Position numbers and translations under genes: made by a program
Part shown: piece after piece, positions 42,031 to 53,448 of the stretch
How the letters are laid out: the number at the start of each line of letters is the position of its first letter
How positions within the stretch are numbered: position 1 is the stretch's first letter
The notes under the pieces: model-generated
Told to the model about the DNA's origin: nothing
The model's input: only the letters and a program-made list of their open reading frames with translations
Database searches by the model: none
Assembly (NCBI GenBank): GCA_026225945.1
Contig: JAMJFZ010002491.1
Coordinates: 1 to 64,000, forward strand
DNA from: Cricetomys ansorgei
Taxonomy: Eukaryota > Chordata > Mammalia > Rodentia > Nesomyidae
Length of the DNA: 64,000 nucleotides
Direction of reading: 5' to 3'

Positions 42031-43092
42031 ACAAGACTTAATAATGGATATGCACTGTGGGATAGATAGAAACACCAGTGGCTGAATCACCAGAGACTCA
42101 CTGCCCTGAGATGGAATCGGAGTACTTTTGTAAGCTAATAGATGTCATCTGGTCTAATCTTACGGGCCGTTTGTGTGGGTTTATGAGAGACAAGAAGTGG
42201 GCTGCTGACTGGCTGCTATGAAGTGTGAGAAGCCATGGCTCACACTTCACAATAGGAACGCTCTCATTTCATAACAGGAGCACTGGAGGCACAGAGCAGT
42301 GAAACAGGGCGGTTTATTCTCACGACCTTGCAAAGTCAGGTGTGGGCCCAGAATGACAGTGCACTGCCGAGGGCAGAGAGCAGAGGAAACCTGAGCATGT
42401 GACCCTCCCTACCTTGCTCATTAGTGTGTGATGAGAGATACAAACCTACGGGTCATCAGGCCTTATCATTCCTTCAGTGGCTTATGTTTGTCTTCTTCTC
42501 AATAAAAACAGTGTGTAGGTTCAGCAATACCTTCTCCGTCTTGTTTATTTTAAAGCTTATCAGATGCAAGGCAAGCTTGGCTGTGAGTAATTTTCTTCTT
42601 TAAAGTCACAATGTGGGTATTGGGTAGGGTTCGCTTAGCAGAGTTGGGGCTGGGAGAGCTAGACTGGCAGACTAAGGCAGCTAATTCAGAGTTCTAGTAT
42701 TTTCTGTTCATTTGTATCTGGACCTAAGCTGTCTGGAGGCACCTTTGAAAATGAGACACCAGCTTTTGTTTCTAACAAGTAGAAAAATTTATGACAGCAT
42801 TTGTCCTTTGAGACTGGTCATTTAGGGTGAGATCAGCTGTCATTAGGTGTTAGGCTGCAATTATTTATACAAAACACCCCAAGGCAGCGGACAGACGTAA
42901 TTGTTAAGAGATTGGGGCTTTTGCTTTTTACTTTTGGTCATTTTGTCTTTATCTTTCTGCCAGGATATTAGCAAGGTCAAATCACTGACAAATGACAGAG
43001 GTAGGTCCCTTTCTGAAACTGCTTTAGTGTTGAAAAGGGCCTCAAGGAGCCCTGGTTGGCATTATTAATCTTTCACTGGGTTACAGGACCAT

Positions 43093-43475
43093 GTCTTAGT
43101 TACTTTTCCCATTGCTGTGGTAAAATACTCTGATCAAAGCAACGTAAAGAAGAAACAGTTTATTTTAGCTCACAATTAATTATCACCTCAGTCAAGTCAA
43201 GGCAGCAGGAGCTTGAAGCAGTTTGTCACACTGTCACACTGGATCCCCAGTCAGAAGATAGGAATGAATGGATCCATGCTATCTCATGTTCTCCACTCTT
43301 ACACAGTCCAGGATCCCCCTAGGGAATGATGCCACCCACAATGGACAGGTTTTCCCACCTTAAGTAATGGAATCACAAGCGTGCTCACACGCCAACCTAA
43401 TCTCATTAAGATGCCCTTCTCAGATGACTCCAGATTTTATCAAGTTGACAATTAATGCTAATCACCACCGACCAT
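43093..43475 (-). repeat. MaLR ORR1-like solo LTR (inverted)
   Basis: CATGTCTTAGTTACTTTTCC, ATTGCTGTGGTAAAATACTC, AGTTTATTTTAGCTCACAAT and TTATCAAGTTGACAATTAAT. Confidence 0.75.
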
Positions 43476-44511
43476 ATGGCATAAGAAGATTTGGGCCACA
43501 TTTTTGGAGAGAGGAGGGTATAGGAGGTTGGAAGCTTGAACTAAGGCAGTGATTGGAGGTCAAGAGGTTCTCAAAGGTAGGACCAGGTGTTGGGTGTCAA
43601 TGATAATGGTTGTTACTCTAAAGACGATACCATCTTGAGCTTAATAGTCTGCAATCTAAAACACAGCAATCATTCCAGAAGGTTAAGTAAGCAAGAACCA
43701 AAGGCACAGAGCAGAATTAAAAACAAGAAAAGCCTATGGGAAGCTACAAGGTGTTTAGCTGCCTATAGATCTGCTCAAGGAAAGGGTCTGAAGGAGGAGC
43801 TGTCCTCGCCAGGAGATCTGTGCTAAATTTTTATTTTGATTTAGGCTTTCTAGTATTTTGATGTTTTCTTTAATTTTTTTAAAAGTGATATCCCAGTACT
43901 TATCCTGAAGTATTAACCCAGAAACAACAGGTTTCATTAGATGGTGCATGTGCCTCCTGCTTCTGTAAATAGGATGTATAGGGTCCTCTGTTTTTGGAAG
44001 ATTAGCTAGAGAGTTGAGGCTTACTATAGCCTTCCAGGTACACTACAGGATGAAGTTTCTGATAGTCATTTCTATAGTTGAGGTTCAAATTGGCTGAGTC
44101 TTTTAAGAATGGGCCAGCCCAAAGTTGCAGATCCTAGGACCAGGTTATCTGTTGTTACTATGCAAGATGAGAAATGTCAGGCATTTCTGGGATTTGGGTT
44201 TTGTTAGATTTGAAGCAAGGACACGAAGATGAGACTATGTTCTTTAGAAAGGAGTCTTGATTGAGAAAAGCACTGGAAGATGGGAAAGCTGAACTACTGA
44301 CAACCTAGACATCAGGGACAGTCACCACATAGTCAAGAGGGCTAGAGGGGGTTGGAACTACAATGAAAGTAGTAGTCTGCCTCCTGGAGGCTCACTGTAG
44401 TAGTTGACCCTTAAATCCAAATGTACCATTGGTTTGTCAATGAAGTGCTTTAATTGGCTAGAATCTAGAGCTTCCAGAGCCCTTAAGAGATTGGATCTTT
44501 TTTGCCCTATG

Positions 44512-44835
44512 TCCTAGTTAAGTTTTTTGTCAATTTGGCACAAACCTAGATTCATTCAGGAAGAGGAACTCTCAATTGAGAAAACACCCCCATATGATGA
44601 CATATAGGTAACTCTACAGGCATTTTCTTGGTTAATGATTGATGTGGGGAGGCCCAGTCACTGTGGGTGTTCCCAACCTTAGGCAGATGGTCCTGAGTTG
44701 TAGGAAAACTCAGGCTATGCAAGCCATGAGAAGCAATCCAGTGAGCAGCATTCCTCCAGTTTCAGTTTCCTGCCTTGAGTTCCTGCCTTGAGTTCCCTCG
44801 GTGACAGAGTATGTCCTACAAGTTGTAAGAGGATG
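44512..44835 (+). repeat. MaLR ORR1-like solo LTR
   Basis: GTCCTAGTTAAGTTTTTTGT, CTCAATTGAGAAAACACCCC, TTTTCTTGGTTAATGATTGA, TGTGGGGAGGCCCAGTCACT and AGGCAGATGGTCCTGAGTTG. Confidence 0.85.
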
Positions 44836-44837
44836 TA

Positions 44838-45200
44838 CTGGTTTCTTTTCTATTGCTGGGACAAAACACCATGACTGGCTCAACTTATTAAAGAAAGTGC
44901 TCAATCGGGCTTATGCTTTCAGAGGATTAGAGTACAGGGCAATAGAGTGGCAGCACAGAGGCAGGAGCAGCCAAGACCTCACATCTTGATCTACAAGCAT
45001 GAGACAGCATACAAGGAATGGCATGAGTCTTTTGAGACCTAAAATCCCACCGCTACCGACACATCTCCTCCAACAAGGCCACACCTTCCAATTCTTCCCA
45101 AACAGGTCCATCAACTGGAGATCAAGGAATCAAATTTATGAGCCTATGGAGGCCATTCTCATTCACACCAGCACATTCCACTCCCTGGCTCCCATAGGTT
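44838..45200 (-). repeat. Rodent interspersed repeat (inverted; family of 8128-8512)
   Basis: TTTCTATTGCTGGGACAAAA, CACCATGACTGGC, AACAAGGCCACACCTTCCAA and CATAGGTTCATGGCCATATC. Abuts the ORR1-like LTR. Confidence 0.75.
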
Positions 45201-46989
45201 CATGGCCATATCATAATGCAAAATGCATTTAGTACAACTTCAGAATTTCCCATAGTCTTTCATAGTCTCAACACCGTTTCAAAGTCCAAAGCCTCTTTGA
45301 CACTCAAGATAATTCCTTAATTGCGACTGTTAGGTCTCAGGAAGTACATATGCTTAGAAATGAGATCAGGCTAGACTACAGAAGGATTTCTGGTGGCTAG
45401 ATAAAGGCCAGCATTCCTTAGGAACTTGTTAAATGGATTCCCTGCCCAAAGGAGTCATCTCCCTTGCCTTTGGCAGAACGGACATATGGCCCTCTATTGA
45501 TATACCTACTCATAAGTTCCATTACCCATCCCAGAGCTCTCAGCTGGCATCCTGGCCCTTCTCACTTACTCTTCTGTCCTAAACTCCCAGGCCTGCTCTA
45601 GCTCATGGGCTCCCTTCCCTAAAGCTACTCATCCTCCTTATAACCCACATGGCTTTTCCACACCTCTACTTCATTAGCCCTGGTCATGTCCAGTCTACTT
45701 CTTTTTCTGTCTGCTCTAGAAGTCTCCAGATCCCTCTAACTGTTCTCTCTCTTCTCCCCCCACCCCACCTCATCCATAATAAAAACCTTCCCCTCAGAAT
45801 CACGGAACAATCACGAACAGCCATGATGGTGGTTTCCTTACTATGGCCCTCACAAATCTCATATTTCCAACATGTAATTGAACAGAATATACATTACCAT
45901 TCTGAGAGCTACATTTGTGTTTTAAGTTTTAGTTACCGTCCCTAAGAGATCCATAAAACAAAAATGCCTCTAACCTGTAAGCACTCTTGCCCAAAGACAG
46001 ACATTTCCTGAAATGCTGGGGCTGTTGTTCTTATAAGATAACAAGCCGTGTGTTTTTGCTTCTATAAACAAGCTTGGTTGGCCCAACTTCACAGGATGTG
46101 TTTGATCACGTGTAGGCAGGAGATACACTAGGATGCGTGCTTGCCCCTGACTGGACGAAGGTGGGAAGTATGCAGCCTTGTGGGTTTTGCCTTTGTAAGT
46201 GCCTGACTAATGTATTTCATTGCCATTTTCTGGGAACCCCGGAAATGGACCTTGCCAGTGTCCATTCTGGTCAGTATTTTATAAAGAATCTGGTGAGGAA
46301 CACAGATTTTCATATGAATCTCAGAACCCTTCCTAAATTTCAGGAGAAGTCTATTTGCAGGAGACAGCTATAGCCCAGTGTACCATTAGGCAGCCAGTGT
46401 TCTTGGTTCAGAAACATGCATAAAGGCTGGATTTTGTTATAAATTTTTTTTTTCTTTTTAAGAGTCTGAGATCAAACTTAGACCTGTTTTTTTTTTTTTT
46501 TTTTTTTTTCATTTAGTATATTGCAGGGGTGAGTCAGAGGGGACAGACAAAATGTGAGTCCCTTTGGGGCTTTTGTCAAAGTCACAACACTGAAGGCTTC
46601 CTTTAGGGTGACAGGCCTCCCTGTGTGCCAGGAGTATGCCCTGCTTTAGCTGCACTGACTCCTGGGGACTTGCTTTCTTTCTGGGCCCCTCAGGGAAGGA
46701 CCCCAGCAGTCTTACTCGGGAGCTAAACCTTTCTGGTTGTTCAGGGGGCTGACCTTAAAGGACTACTCACAAAATGAAAACAGCCACAAGTCAGCTGTGG
46801 GGAAGGAAGGACTCCGCATCCTAGAGGAAGTCTCTCCGGCCAGGATACTGGCAGGAGGGAAACAGCAGGTAAACGCTGTCCACAGTCTGCTCCCTTCTGT
46901 TCTGTGGATGCGTGGGGACAGGTGTGGGGGAGAAGAGTGGCCTGGCAGGAATGACATTTGGGCCTCTTAGGAGATCAGATTATTGAGAC

Positions 46990-47445
46990 AATGGGCTGTT
47001 TGATGGTTGTGAATTTGACTGCATCTGGAATCAACTAAAACAAGCTGCTGGGCTCTCCTGGGAGGGCCCGATTGATCAGAGTATTTGAAGCAGGAAGCCC
47101 CACCCTATACGAGGGCGGCACCTTCTGTTCACAGTCTAGATAGCAGGACACGGAAGAAGGAAACTGCTCTGTGCCCACTTGCCCTCACTCTCACTGGCAA
47201 GTTCATCTATCCTGCTGCTGTGACATTCTTTCTCCAATATTAGAACCTATTTCTTTGGGATTTCAGCATGGACTGAAGTACAGCAGCTCTTCAGGAATCC
47301 TCCAGGCTTTCAGGGCCAGATTGGGACTACTGAGACATCCAGCCTCAGGGACTGAGCAGCTAGCTGGTGGAATCTCAGCCTCTCCAGTGTGAGACAGCCA
47401 TTACTGGACTACATGGAGGGCATTCTGAAGCCAGTATATCCTCAT

Positions 47446-47489
<44 letters not shown>

Positions 47490-47516
47490 CCTATCAATTC
47501 TCTTCCTTAGAGAATG
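46990..47516 (+). repeat. Interspersed repeat with internal (AC)n
   Basis: Starts GCTGTTTGATGGTTGTGAAT, TTGACTGCATCTGGAATCAA. Middle TTGGGACTACTGAGACATCC, AGCCTCAGGGACTGAGCAGC. A (CA)n run spans 47446-47487. The end CTTCCTTAGAGAATGCTAAC resembles repeat termini. Family not assigned. Confidence 0.6.
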
Positions 47517-48159
47517 CTAACTAATAGAGACCCCCCCAAGAAATCAAAATTTATCTGGGGGTCTCATGCTGGAAATAGGATGAGGCTGATGCCTGGTGCC
47601 AAGCAGAAGATCTTGTTCCCAGAAAGAGGTTTCACACAGTTCTGACAACCTGCAGAAGAGACGGGAGCTGGTACAGTGATGAGGAGCAGACCATGCTTTA
47701 ATCAGGATTCAGTAGTCACATATCGCTCTCTATTTAAACTGAACCTCATACCAGGACTCTGAAATGGCCTGGGGCCACGGGGCACGGGGGCAGAGTCACT
47801 GGACCTGTTCGTCTGCCCCTCCCAATGTGTCCCCACACTGTCTCTTTTCCAGGCTTTGCACCACCCCCCGTCTGTTGGCCTATCGAGGACAGGCAGCCAG
47901 CTAGATGGTTGGGTTGCAGGGCTCAGGTTCCGACCCTGACAATTCAGGTCGCACGGTATTCATGGATTCACTTTGGAGGATCTGTGGCTGTTCTTGAACC
48001 CCTTACCCTTATAGATTACAGCTGGCAGACTTCCTTCTCTACTGCTACTAGATCCCATCAAAATCTAAGCCTAGCAGCTGCAAAAAGATCCACACCTCAG
48101 GGGTGTGATTTTTCCCTTTTGGAGAATTCACCTGCTGTGTTTCTGTCTGCAGTGTATGT

Positions 48160-48345
48160 ATATATATTTATATTTGTACTTTATGTATGGGTGTTTTGTC
48201 TGCATGCATGTCTGTGCACCACATGTCTGCATTGCCTGTGGAGGCCCCAAAAGGGCTCAGATCTCCTGGAACTGGAGTTACAGGTGGTTGTGAGCCACTC
48301 TGTGGGTGCTGGGAATTGAACTTGGGTCATCTGCGAGAGCTAAGA
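48160..48345 (-). repeat. B3 SINE (inverted)
   Basis: TTTTGTCTGCATGCATGTCT, CAGATCTCCTGGAACTGGAG, TTACAGGTGGTTGTGAGCCA and GGGAATTGAACTTGGGTCAT. Confidence 0.9.
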
Positions 48346-48785
48346 CTGTATAACATTTGTTATTTTTTTTTAGTTATTCTGCCTTTTTTTTTTTTTTTGT
48401 CTCTGCCTTCCTGATTTTAACTGAGCATTTTTTGAGACTCTCTTTTCTCTTGGTATACCAGTCAGCTTACCTTTTCTTTGTCCAGTTATTGTCCAGGGGT
48501 TCACAACGTACAGTCTCACAGCTAATCCGATCCTACTTTTGAAGAACACCGTCTGCTTTGCACGTGGTTCAGGTGCCTGATCCTTTTGTTCAGTGCAAAA
48601 GATATTCAAAATAAAGTAGTATAGTGGAAGATTGGGTTTATTAAAAGGCATTTTAATATAGAATGTAAGCATAAGGATTAAGGGAAAGAGAGGCTTCTGG
48701 GAAGTTAGACACACCCAAGAGCTGGGGTGCAGGCTTCTTTAAGGAAATCATCCTTCATTGTCTTTACAAATAGTCATATTGCTTT

Positions 48786-48932
48786 TTTAGTGGGGGTCTT
48801 GTTTTCATTTTTTCTGAGACACAGGTCTCTCAATGTAACCCTGGCTGCCCTAGAACTCAGTATGTAGATATGGCTGGCCTCCAGCTCAGAGATCCACCTG
48901 CTTCTACCTCACAAGTGCTGGGTTTTGAAGCT
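48786..48932 (-). repeat. B1 SINE (inverted)
   Basis: CTGAGACACAGGTCTCTCAA, GCTGCCCTAGAACTCAGTAT and CTACCTCACAAGTGCTGGGT. Confidence 0.75.
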
Positions 48933-49550
48933 TTTATCTTTTAAGAGTTGCTGAAGCACCTGAGTGAGATCACCAGGTGGCCTCTGAGGGGCATCTGACA
49001 GGATTACAGTTGATGAGGTTAAAGAACAGATCACAGAGATTCAGGAAGATGGGATGTCTTTACTGTACCTGAAAAGAGCTATGTTTGCAATTCCCAGAAA
49101 ACAACTAGAAGAATGAGGCTCTACTCAAGATCATATGCATTCTGGGCCTAAGCCTGGTTTACTGCCAATTTAATAGCTAAATTTAAGAGGAATACTGTCT
49201 CTATGTTGGCAGCATTCACAGTAAATGTTAATTGGGGTTCTTGCTTCTCAACTGGCAAGCTCTGAACTGTGGGCCCTTCTCTTCCCATGTCCCACAGTTT
49301 TCCCTGTCTGTCCTGCTACAGTTCTCCTAAAGCTTGCAGAGCCACAGTAATATGTAAAAGGTATTTAAAATGTAAGTCTTTCTTCTAAAAGGGGGCATGG
49401 GTTTGGTTGTTTTCTGCCACTTGAGTCTGGTTCTCAAAGGCTGATGTTACTCTTTTTCACTGGCAACTTGACTCAGCTCCCTGTTACCGTTGCTTCTTTT
49501 CTACCTCGTAACATTTTCAAACCTCAGCTCATAAGGTTAGGAAGAATAGC

Positions 49551-50708
49551 AAAGGAAAGGGAAGGGAAGAAGGGAGGGAAGGGAAGAGAAGGGAAGAAGG
49601 GAGGGAAGGGAAGGGAAGAAGGGAGGGAAGGGAAGGGAAGAAGGGAGGGAAGGGAAGGGAAGGGAAGGGAACGGAAGGGAAGAAGGAAGGGAAGGGAAGG
49701 GAAGGGAAGGGAACGGAAGGGAAGAAGGGAGGGAAGGGAAGGGAAGAAGGGAGGGAAGGGAAGGGAAGAAGGGAGGGAAGGGAAGGGAAGGGAACGGAAG
49801 GGAACGGAAGGGAAGAAGGGAGGGAAGGGAAGGGAAGAAGGGAGGGAAGGGAAGGGAAGAAGGGAGGGAAGGGAAGGGAAGAAGGGAGGGAAGGGAAGGG
49901 AAGAAGGGAGGGAAGGGAAGGGAAGAAGGGAGGGAAGGGAAGGGAAGAAGGGAGGGAAGGGAAGGGAAGAAGGGAGGGAAGGGAAGGGAAGGGAAGGGAA
50001 GGGGAAGGGAAGGGAAGAAGAAGGGAGGGAAGGGAAGGGAAGAAGGGAGGGAAGGGAAGGGAAGGGAACGGAAGGGAACGGAAGGGAAGAAGGGAGGGAA
50101 GGGAAGGGAAGAAGGGAGGGAAGGGAAGGGAAGAAGGGAGGGAAGGGAAGGGAGGGAAGGGAGGGAAGGGAAGGGAAGGGAAGGGAAGAAGGGAGGGAAG
50201 GGAAGGGAAGAAGGGAGGGAAGGGAAGGGAAGAAGGGAAGGGAGGGAAAGGGAAGGGAAGAAGGGAAGGGAAGGGAAGGGAAGGGAAGGGAAGGGAACGG
50301 AAGGGAAGAAGGGAGGGAAGGGAAGGGAAGAAGGGAGGGAAGGGGGAAGGGAGGGAAGGGAAGGGAGGGAAGGGAAGGGAAGGGAAGGGAAGAAGGGAAG
50401 GGAAGGGAAGGGAAGGGAAGGGAAGGGAAGGGAAGAAGGGAAGGGAAGGGAAGGGAAGGGGAAGGGAAGGGAAGGGAAGGGAAGAAGGGAGGGAAGGGAA
50501 GGGAAGAAGGGAGGGAAGGGAAGGGAAGAAGGGAAGGGAAGGGAAGGGAAGAAGGGAAGGGAAGGGAAGGGAAGAAGGGAGGGAAGGGAAGGGAAAGAAG
50601 GGAGGGAAGGGAAGGGAAGGGAAGGGAGGGAAGGGAAGAAGGGAGGGAAGGGAAGGGGAGGGAAGGGGAGGGAGGGAGGGGAGGGAGGGGGAGGGAAGGG
50701 AAGGGAAA
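49551..50708 (+). repeat. 1.16 kb polypurine satellite, (GGGAA)n with GAAGAAGGGAGG interruptions
   Basis: No T across the tract; the only C bases are in scattered GGAACGGAA variants. Pentamer GGGAA alternates with GAAGAAGGGAGGGAAGGGAA to give higher-order units of roughly 20-25 bp. The plus strand cannot form stop codons here, which produces a spurious open frame of Glu/Gly/Lys/Arg (49444-50763). Such homopurine tracts are known to favour triplex (H-DNA) structures and length instability. Confidence 0.95.
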
Positions 50709-51029
50709 CCTTTCTAGTCCTTTTCTGGCTGTCTTAATCTGTCCATGTCGGGAAATGAACTAACTCTATCCCACTCTGGTTCAGCCTCTCCCAGCACATC
50801 AATTCCTGAGATCTAAATTGTAACTTTTCTAAAATCCCAGTTAGTTCATTTTATCTGAGCCTTATTTCTGCCTGCTTTTGTGCTCTCTCTTTCCCTGTCC
50901 TGCAGCAACTGTGCTGTAACTAACTGCTGTTCCAACTGTCAGTGTCCCTCTTATATACTTCCCTCCAAGATGCTCCCAGAAGTCCAAGTGGCACGCAACC
51001 ACAAGAGGCAGAGGGCTTTTCCTTGGCAA

Positions 51030-51830
51030 AGCTTCCCTCTACAGTATAACCCAACAATTCCACTCCTGGGCACATATTCAATTTGAGTGGAATGGTGTTT
51101 ATACAAAGACCCTGTGTAGGAGGAAGGCCTCCCTAAGAACCGGCTGCCAGGATTTAAAACAGGGGCAGTGGTCGCACAGATGTGAAAGCTGATACCTAGA
51201 ACAGATGACCTCAGGAGAGCCAACCAGCAAAGGACATTTCACCAGGATTGTGCTCAAGAGATGAATGGGAGCGGGATGGGGGGTGATGAGGGGTCATAGG
51301 GGGTATAAAGTGTGCCCTTTGTCCTCACCAAAGAGAGTTTGGTTGTCCACGCATCTCCCGGAGTCTGGTCTCTGGATTCTGTGTCGACTCTTCCCCCGGC
51401 AGCAGTGGGGCGGACGGGGCCAGAGGTTCCAGGCAGTAGCTAGGAGTGCCCCCCAGAGTGTCGCCCCCCCCAAGTCACAACCCTGCACATGAATGATCAC
51501 ATCAGCACTATTCACACAGCCGAGTCACTCAGTCGGGAAAGGGAGGAAGGTCCAGATGGGCTGGCTCTGTGGATGAACCTCAGAAATATCAAGCAGATCC
51601 AAAGGGTCAGATGTGGTTCCTTCAGCACAGAATACCCCAGAGGCTCAGAAAGCAGGTTCGTGTTTGCCGGAGGCTGGGAAAGAGACTTGAGTGTCTCCTT
51701 GATAAACTGGATGAAATGCTCTGGAACTAGGCAAGGCACTACCACACAGGTGTACTGCATGCCACTGAGGTCCACACCTAAAAATGGTGCATTCTATGTG
51801 CCCTGAATTTACCTCAAAATATTTTATCTC
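51030..51830 (+). mobile_element. Ancient mammalian L1 (L1M-like) 3' end
   Basis: Resembles the old L1 3' end: CCCAACAATTCCACTCCTGG, TCTGTGGATGAACCTCAGAA, GTTTGCCGGAGGCTGGGAAA, then ATGAAATGCTCTGGAACTAG and a closing CTGAATTTACCTCAAAA. Confidence 0.65.
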
Positions 51831-51959
51831 TTTGAGGATGTAAGTTTTTGTCCCAATAAACTCACAGTTTACTATGGGTTTCTGTATCAGCTTTTCAGAG
51901 AGAGTTGATGATCCTGGGCTGTCTTCTCATCTTCAAGAGAGTGAATCTAATTAAGTAAA

Positions 51960-52310
51960 AGGGGGTGCTGGCTGCCTAGCAGATGCTGCAGTGTTCACAG
52001 AGGCCCATGTATTTCTTAAAGGCTCAGTCCCCAGGCAGTGTCAGTGGACCAGCCCTTTAAGAGGTGAGGCCTAGTGGGAGACAATCATAGGGGGCGTGGC
52101 CCTTAATGGCAAGGGGGGGGGGCTCTTTTTTTTTTTTTTCTTTTGACTCTGGCCATAAAGGGAGCCTCTCTGCTCCATCACAACCTCCCCCAGACAACGT
52201 GGGCAGCTTACCATGGACTGAAGCTTCCGAAACAAATTAAATGTTTCTCTTTTATCTACTGATCACACCAGTTTTATGTTACAGTCATGGAAGCTTACTA
52301 ACACTGTGAA
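51960..52310 (+). repeat. Old MaLR-type LTR fragment
   Basis: GAGGTGAGGCCTAGTGGGAG, CAATCATAGGGGGCGTGGCC, then CTGCTCCATC and ACAGTCATGGAAGCTTACTA, similar in layout to MLT/MST LTRs. Confidence 0.45.
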
Positions 52311-52644
52311 CTTTGTGCCCTACCCTGGGTAACTTAGGAGCTTTGTGTTGGGGAATGCCTGGTATTCTTTTGTTGTTTTAGTATATAATTTTTTTTTAAA
52401 TTAGACTTGACCAAATGTTCTAGAAAAAGCTATAAAAATGTCTTTCCTGGAAAGTGAAACCAAATCAAAGCACTGTGGGAGCTGAGGAGCAAAAAAAAAA
52501 AAAAAAATAATCCATGTATATCTTTTCTAATTAATATGAAAATTGCCACATGCAAAACTTGTTAAAAGGTAAAAACCTAAAAACTACCTTTTATAAAAAC
52601 ACTGTGCCCCAGATATTCTCAGCACACATTTTAAATCTTAGGTA

Positions 52645-53212
52645 TTTATTTTATAAACACGTATGTGGCACAGTAGCCAGAGCTAGAACAGGGACCTGAC
52701 ATTCACTCACTGTGAGACAGCAGCAGCAGAGGATGCGTGGGAGAGTGAAGCACATTTACAGTAAGGAAAATCAAGCTGACATATTTGGAAATCATGATAA
52801 AGTCCACGGAGAAAACGCATTCTTAAAAGCGGAGCTTCTGGGGTCTGGAAGCACTCCATGGTAGAGAACGTGCCTAGCATGTGCCGAGGCCCTTGACTTC
52901 TGTCCCCAGCACTCCCCTAAAATCTGGGTAACCGTTCGTTCATTCATTCATCGTCTCCCCCTACCTACTCCAGTGCTGAACCTCAAACAAGGGCCTTGCA
53001 CACGCTCAGGAAATACACTGCCCCTTTCTTGACCCGGGACAATGGGGTGGCACCTCAGTGTAACCAAGGTCACTTACTGGCAGCCTTTCCACCCACAGTT
53101 GAGAGGGACGCTTCTGTTCCAGGACCAGGCTCCTGTCCATGCTCAGTACATGGCCCGCAGTGATCACCACATCGCAGTGATCACTAGTCTGTGGACTGGT
53201 GACCATCCTATC
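52645..53212 (-). other. Slc47a2: Probable Slc47a2 3'UTR with candidate polyadenylation signal
   Basis: Downstream of the stop, the first clear AATAAA on the minus strand is at 52650-52645. The interval includes an ID-like fragment at about 52846-52925. The extent is inferred only from the signal hexamer. Confidence 0.35.
52846..52925 (+). repeat. ID-like SINE
   Basis: GGGGTCTGGAAGCACTCCAT, GGTAGAGAACGTGCCTAGCA and CTGTCCCCAGCACTCCCCTA. Confidence 0.6.
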
Positions 53213-53448
53213 TTAGCCACGGTCATTGAAAACTCGCACTACAATTCCTGCTACGAGGACAGCAACAGAAACAGTCAGAGCTATCCCACGATAGATGATA
53301 AGCTGTCTCCCTGACAAGACCTTCCCGATGGTGGGCACCACATACTGGCTGTTTTCTTCTACTACCAGCTGGCCCGTCTGGCTTTCTGGTCTGATGATAT
53401 CAGGCAAAATCACTCCATCAGTAACTTCTCTTTCCAAGATGAGCAGGT
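53213..53448 (-). CDS. Slc47a2: Slc47a2 terminal coding exon
   Basis: 236 nt of coding sequence, acceptor TTCAAACAG, stop TAA at 53215-53213. Encodes the acidic loop LLILEREVTDGVILPDIIRP, then the conserved RQLIIYRG segment and a last hydrophobic helix (LTVSVAVLVAGIVV) ending RVFNDRG. That final helix is the extra C-terminal membrane segment of mammalian MATEs. Confidence 0.92.

Noticed and set aside
49551..50708. CRISPR-like periodic repeat
   Set aside because: No unique spacers; it is a simple-sequence satellite in a mammalian genome.
49444..50763. 439-codon open frame, mostly Glu/Gly/Lys/Arg
   Set aside because: It is created by a T-free polypurine satellite that cannot encode stop codons. 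Only the unique ends have normal composition, and nothing there resembles a protein.
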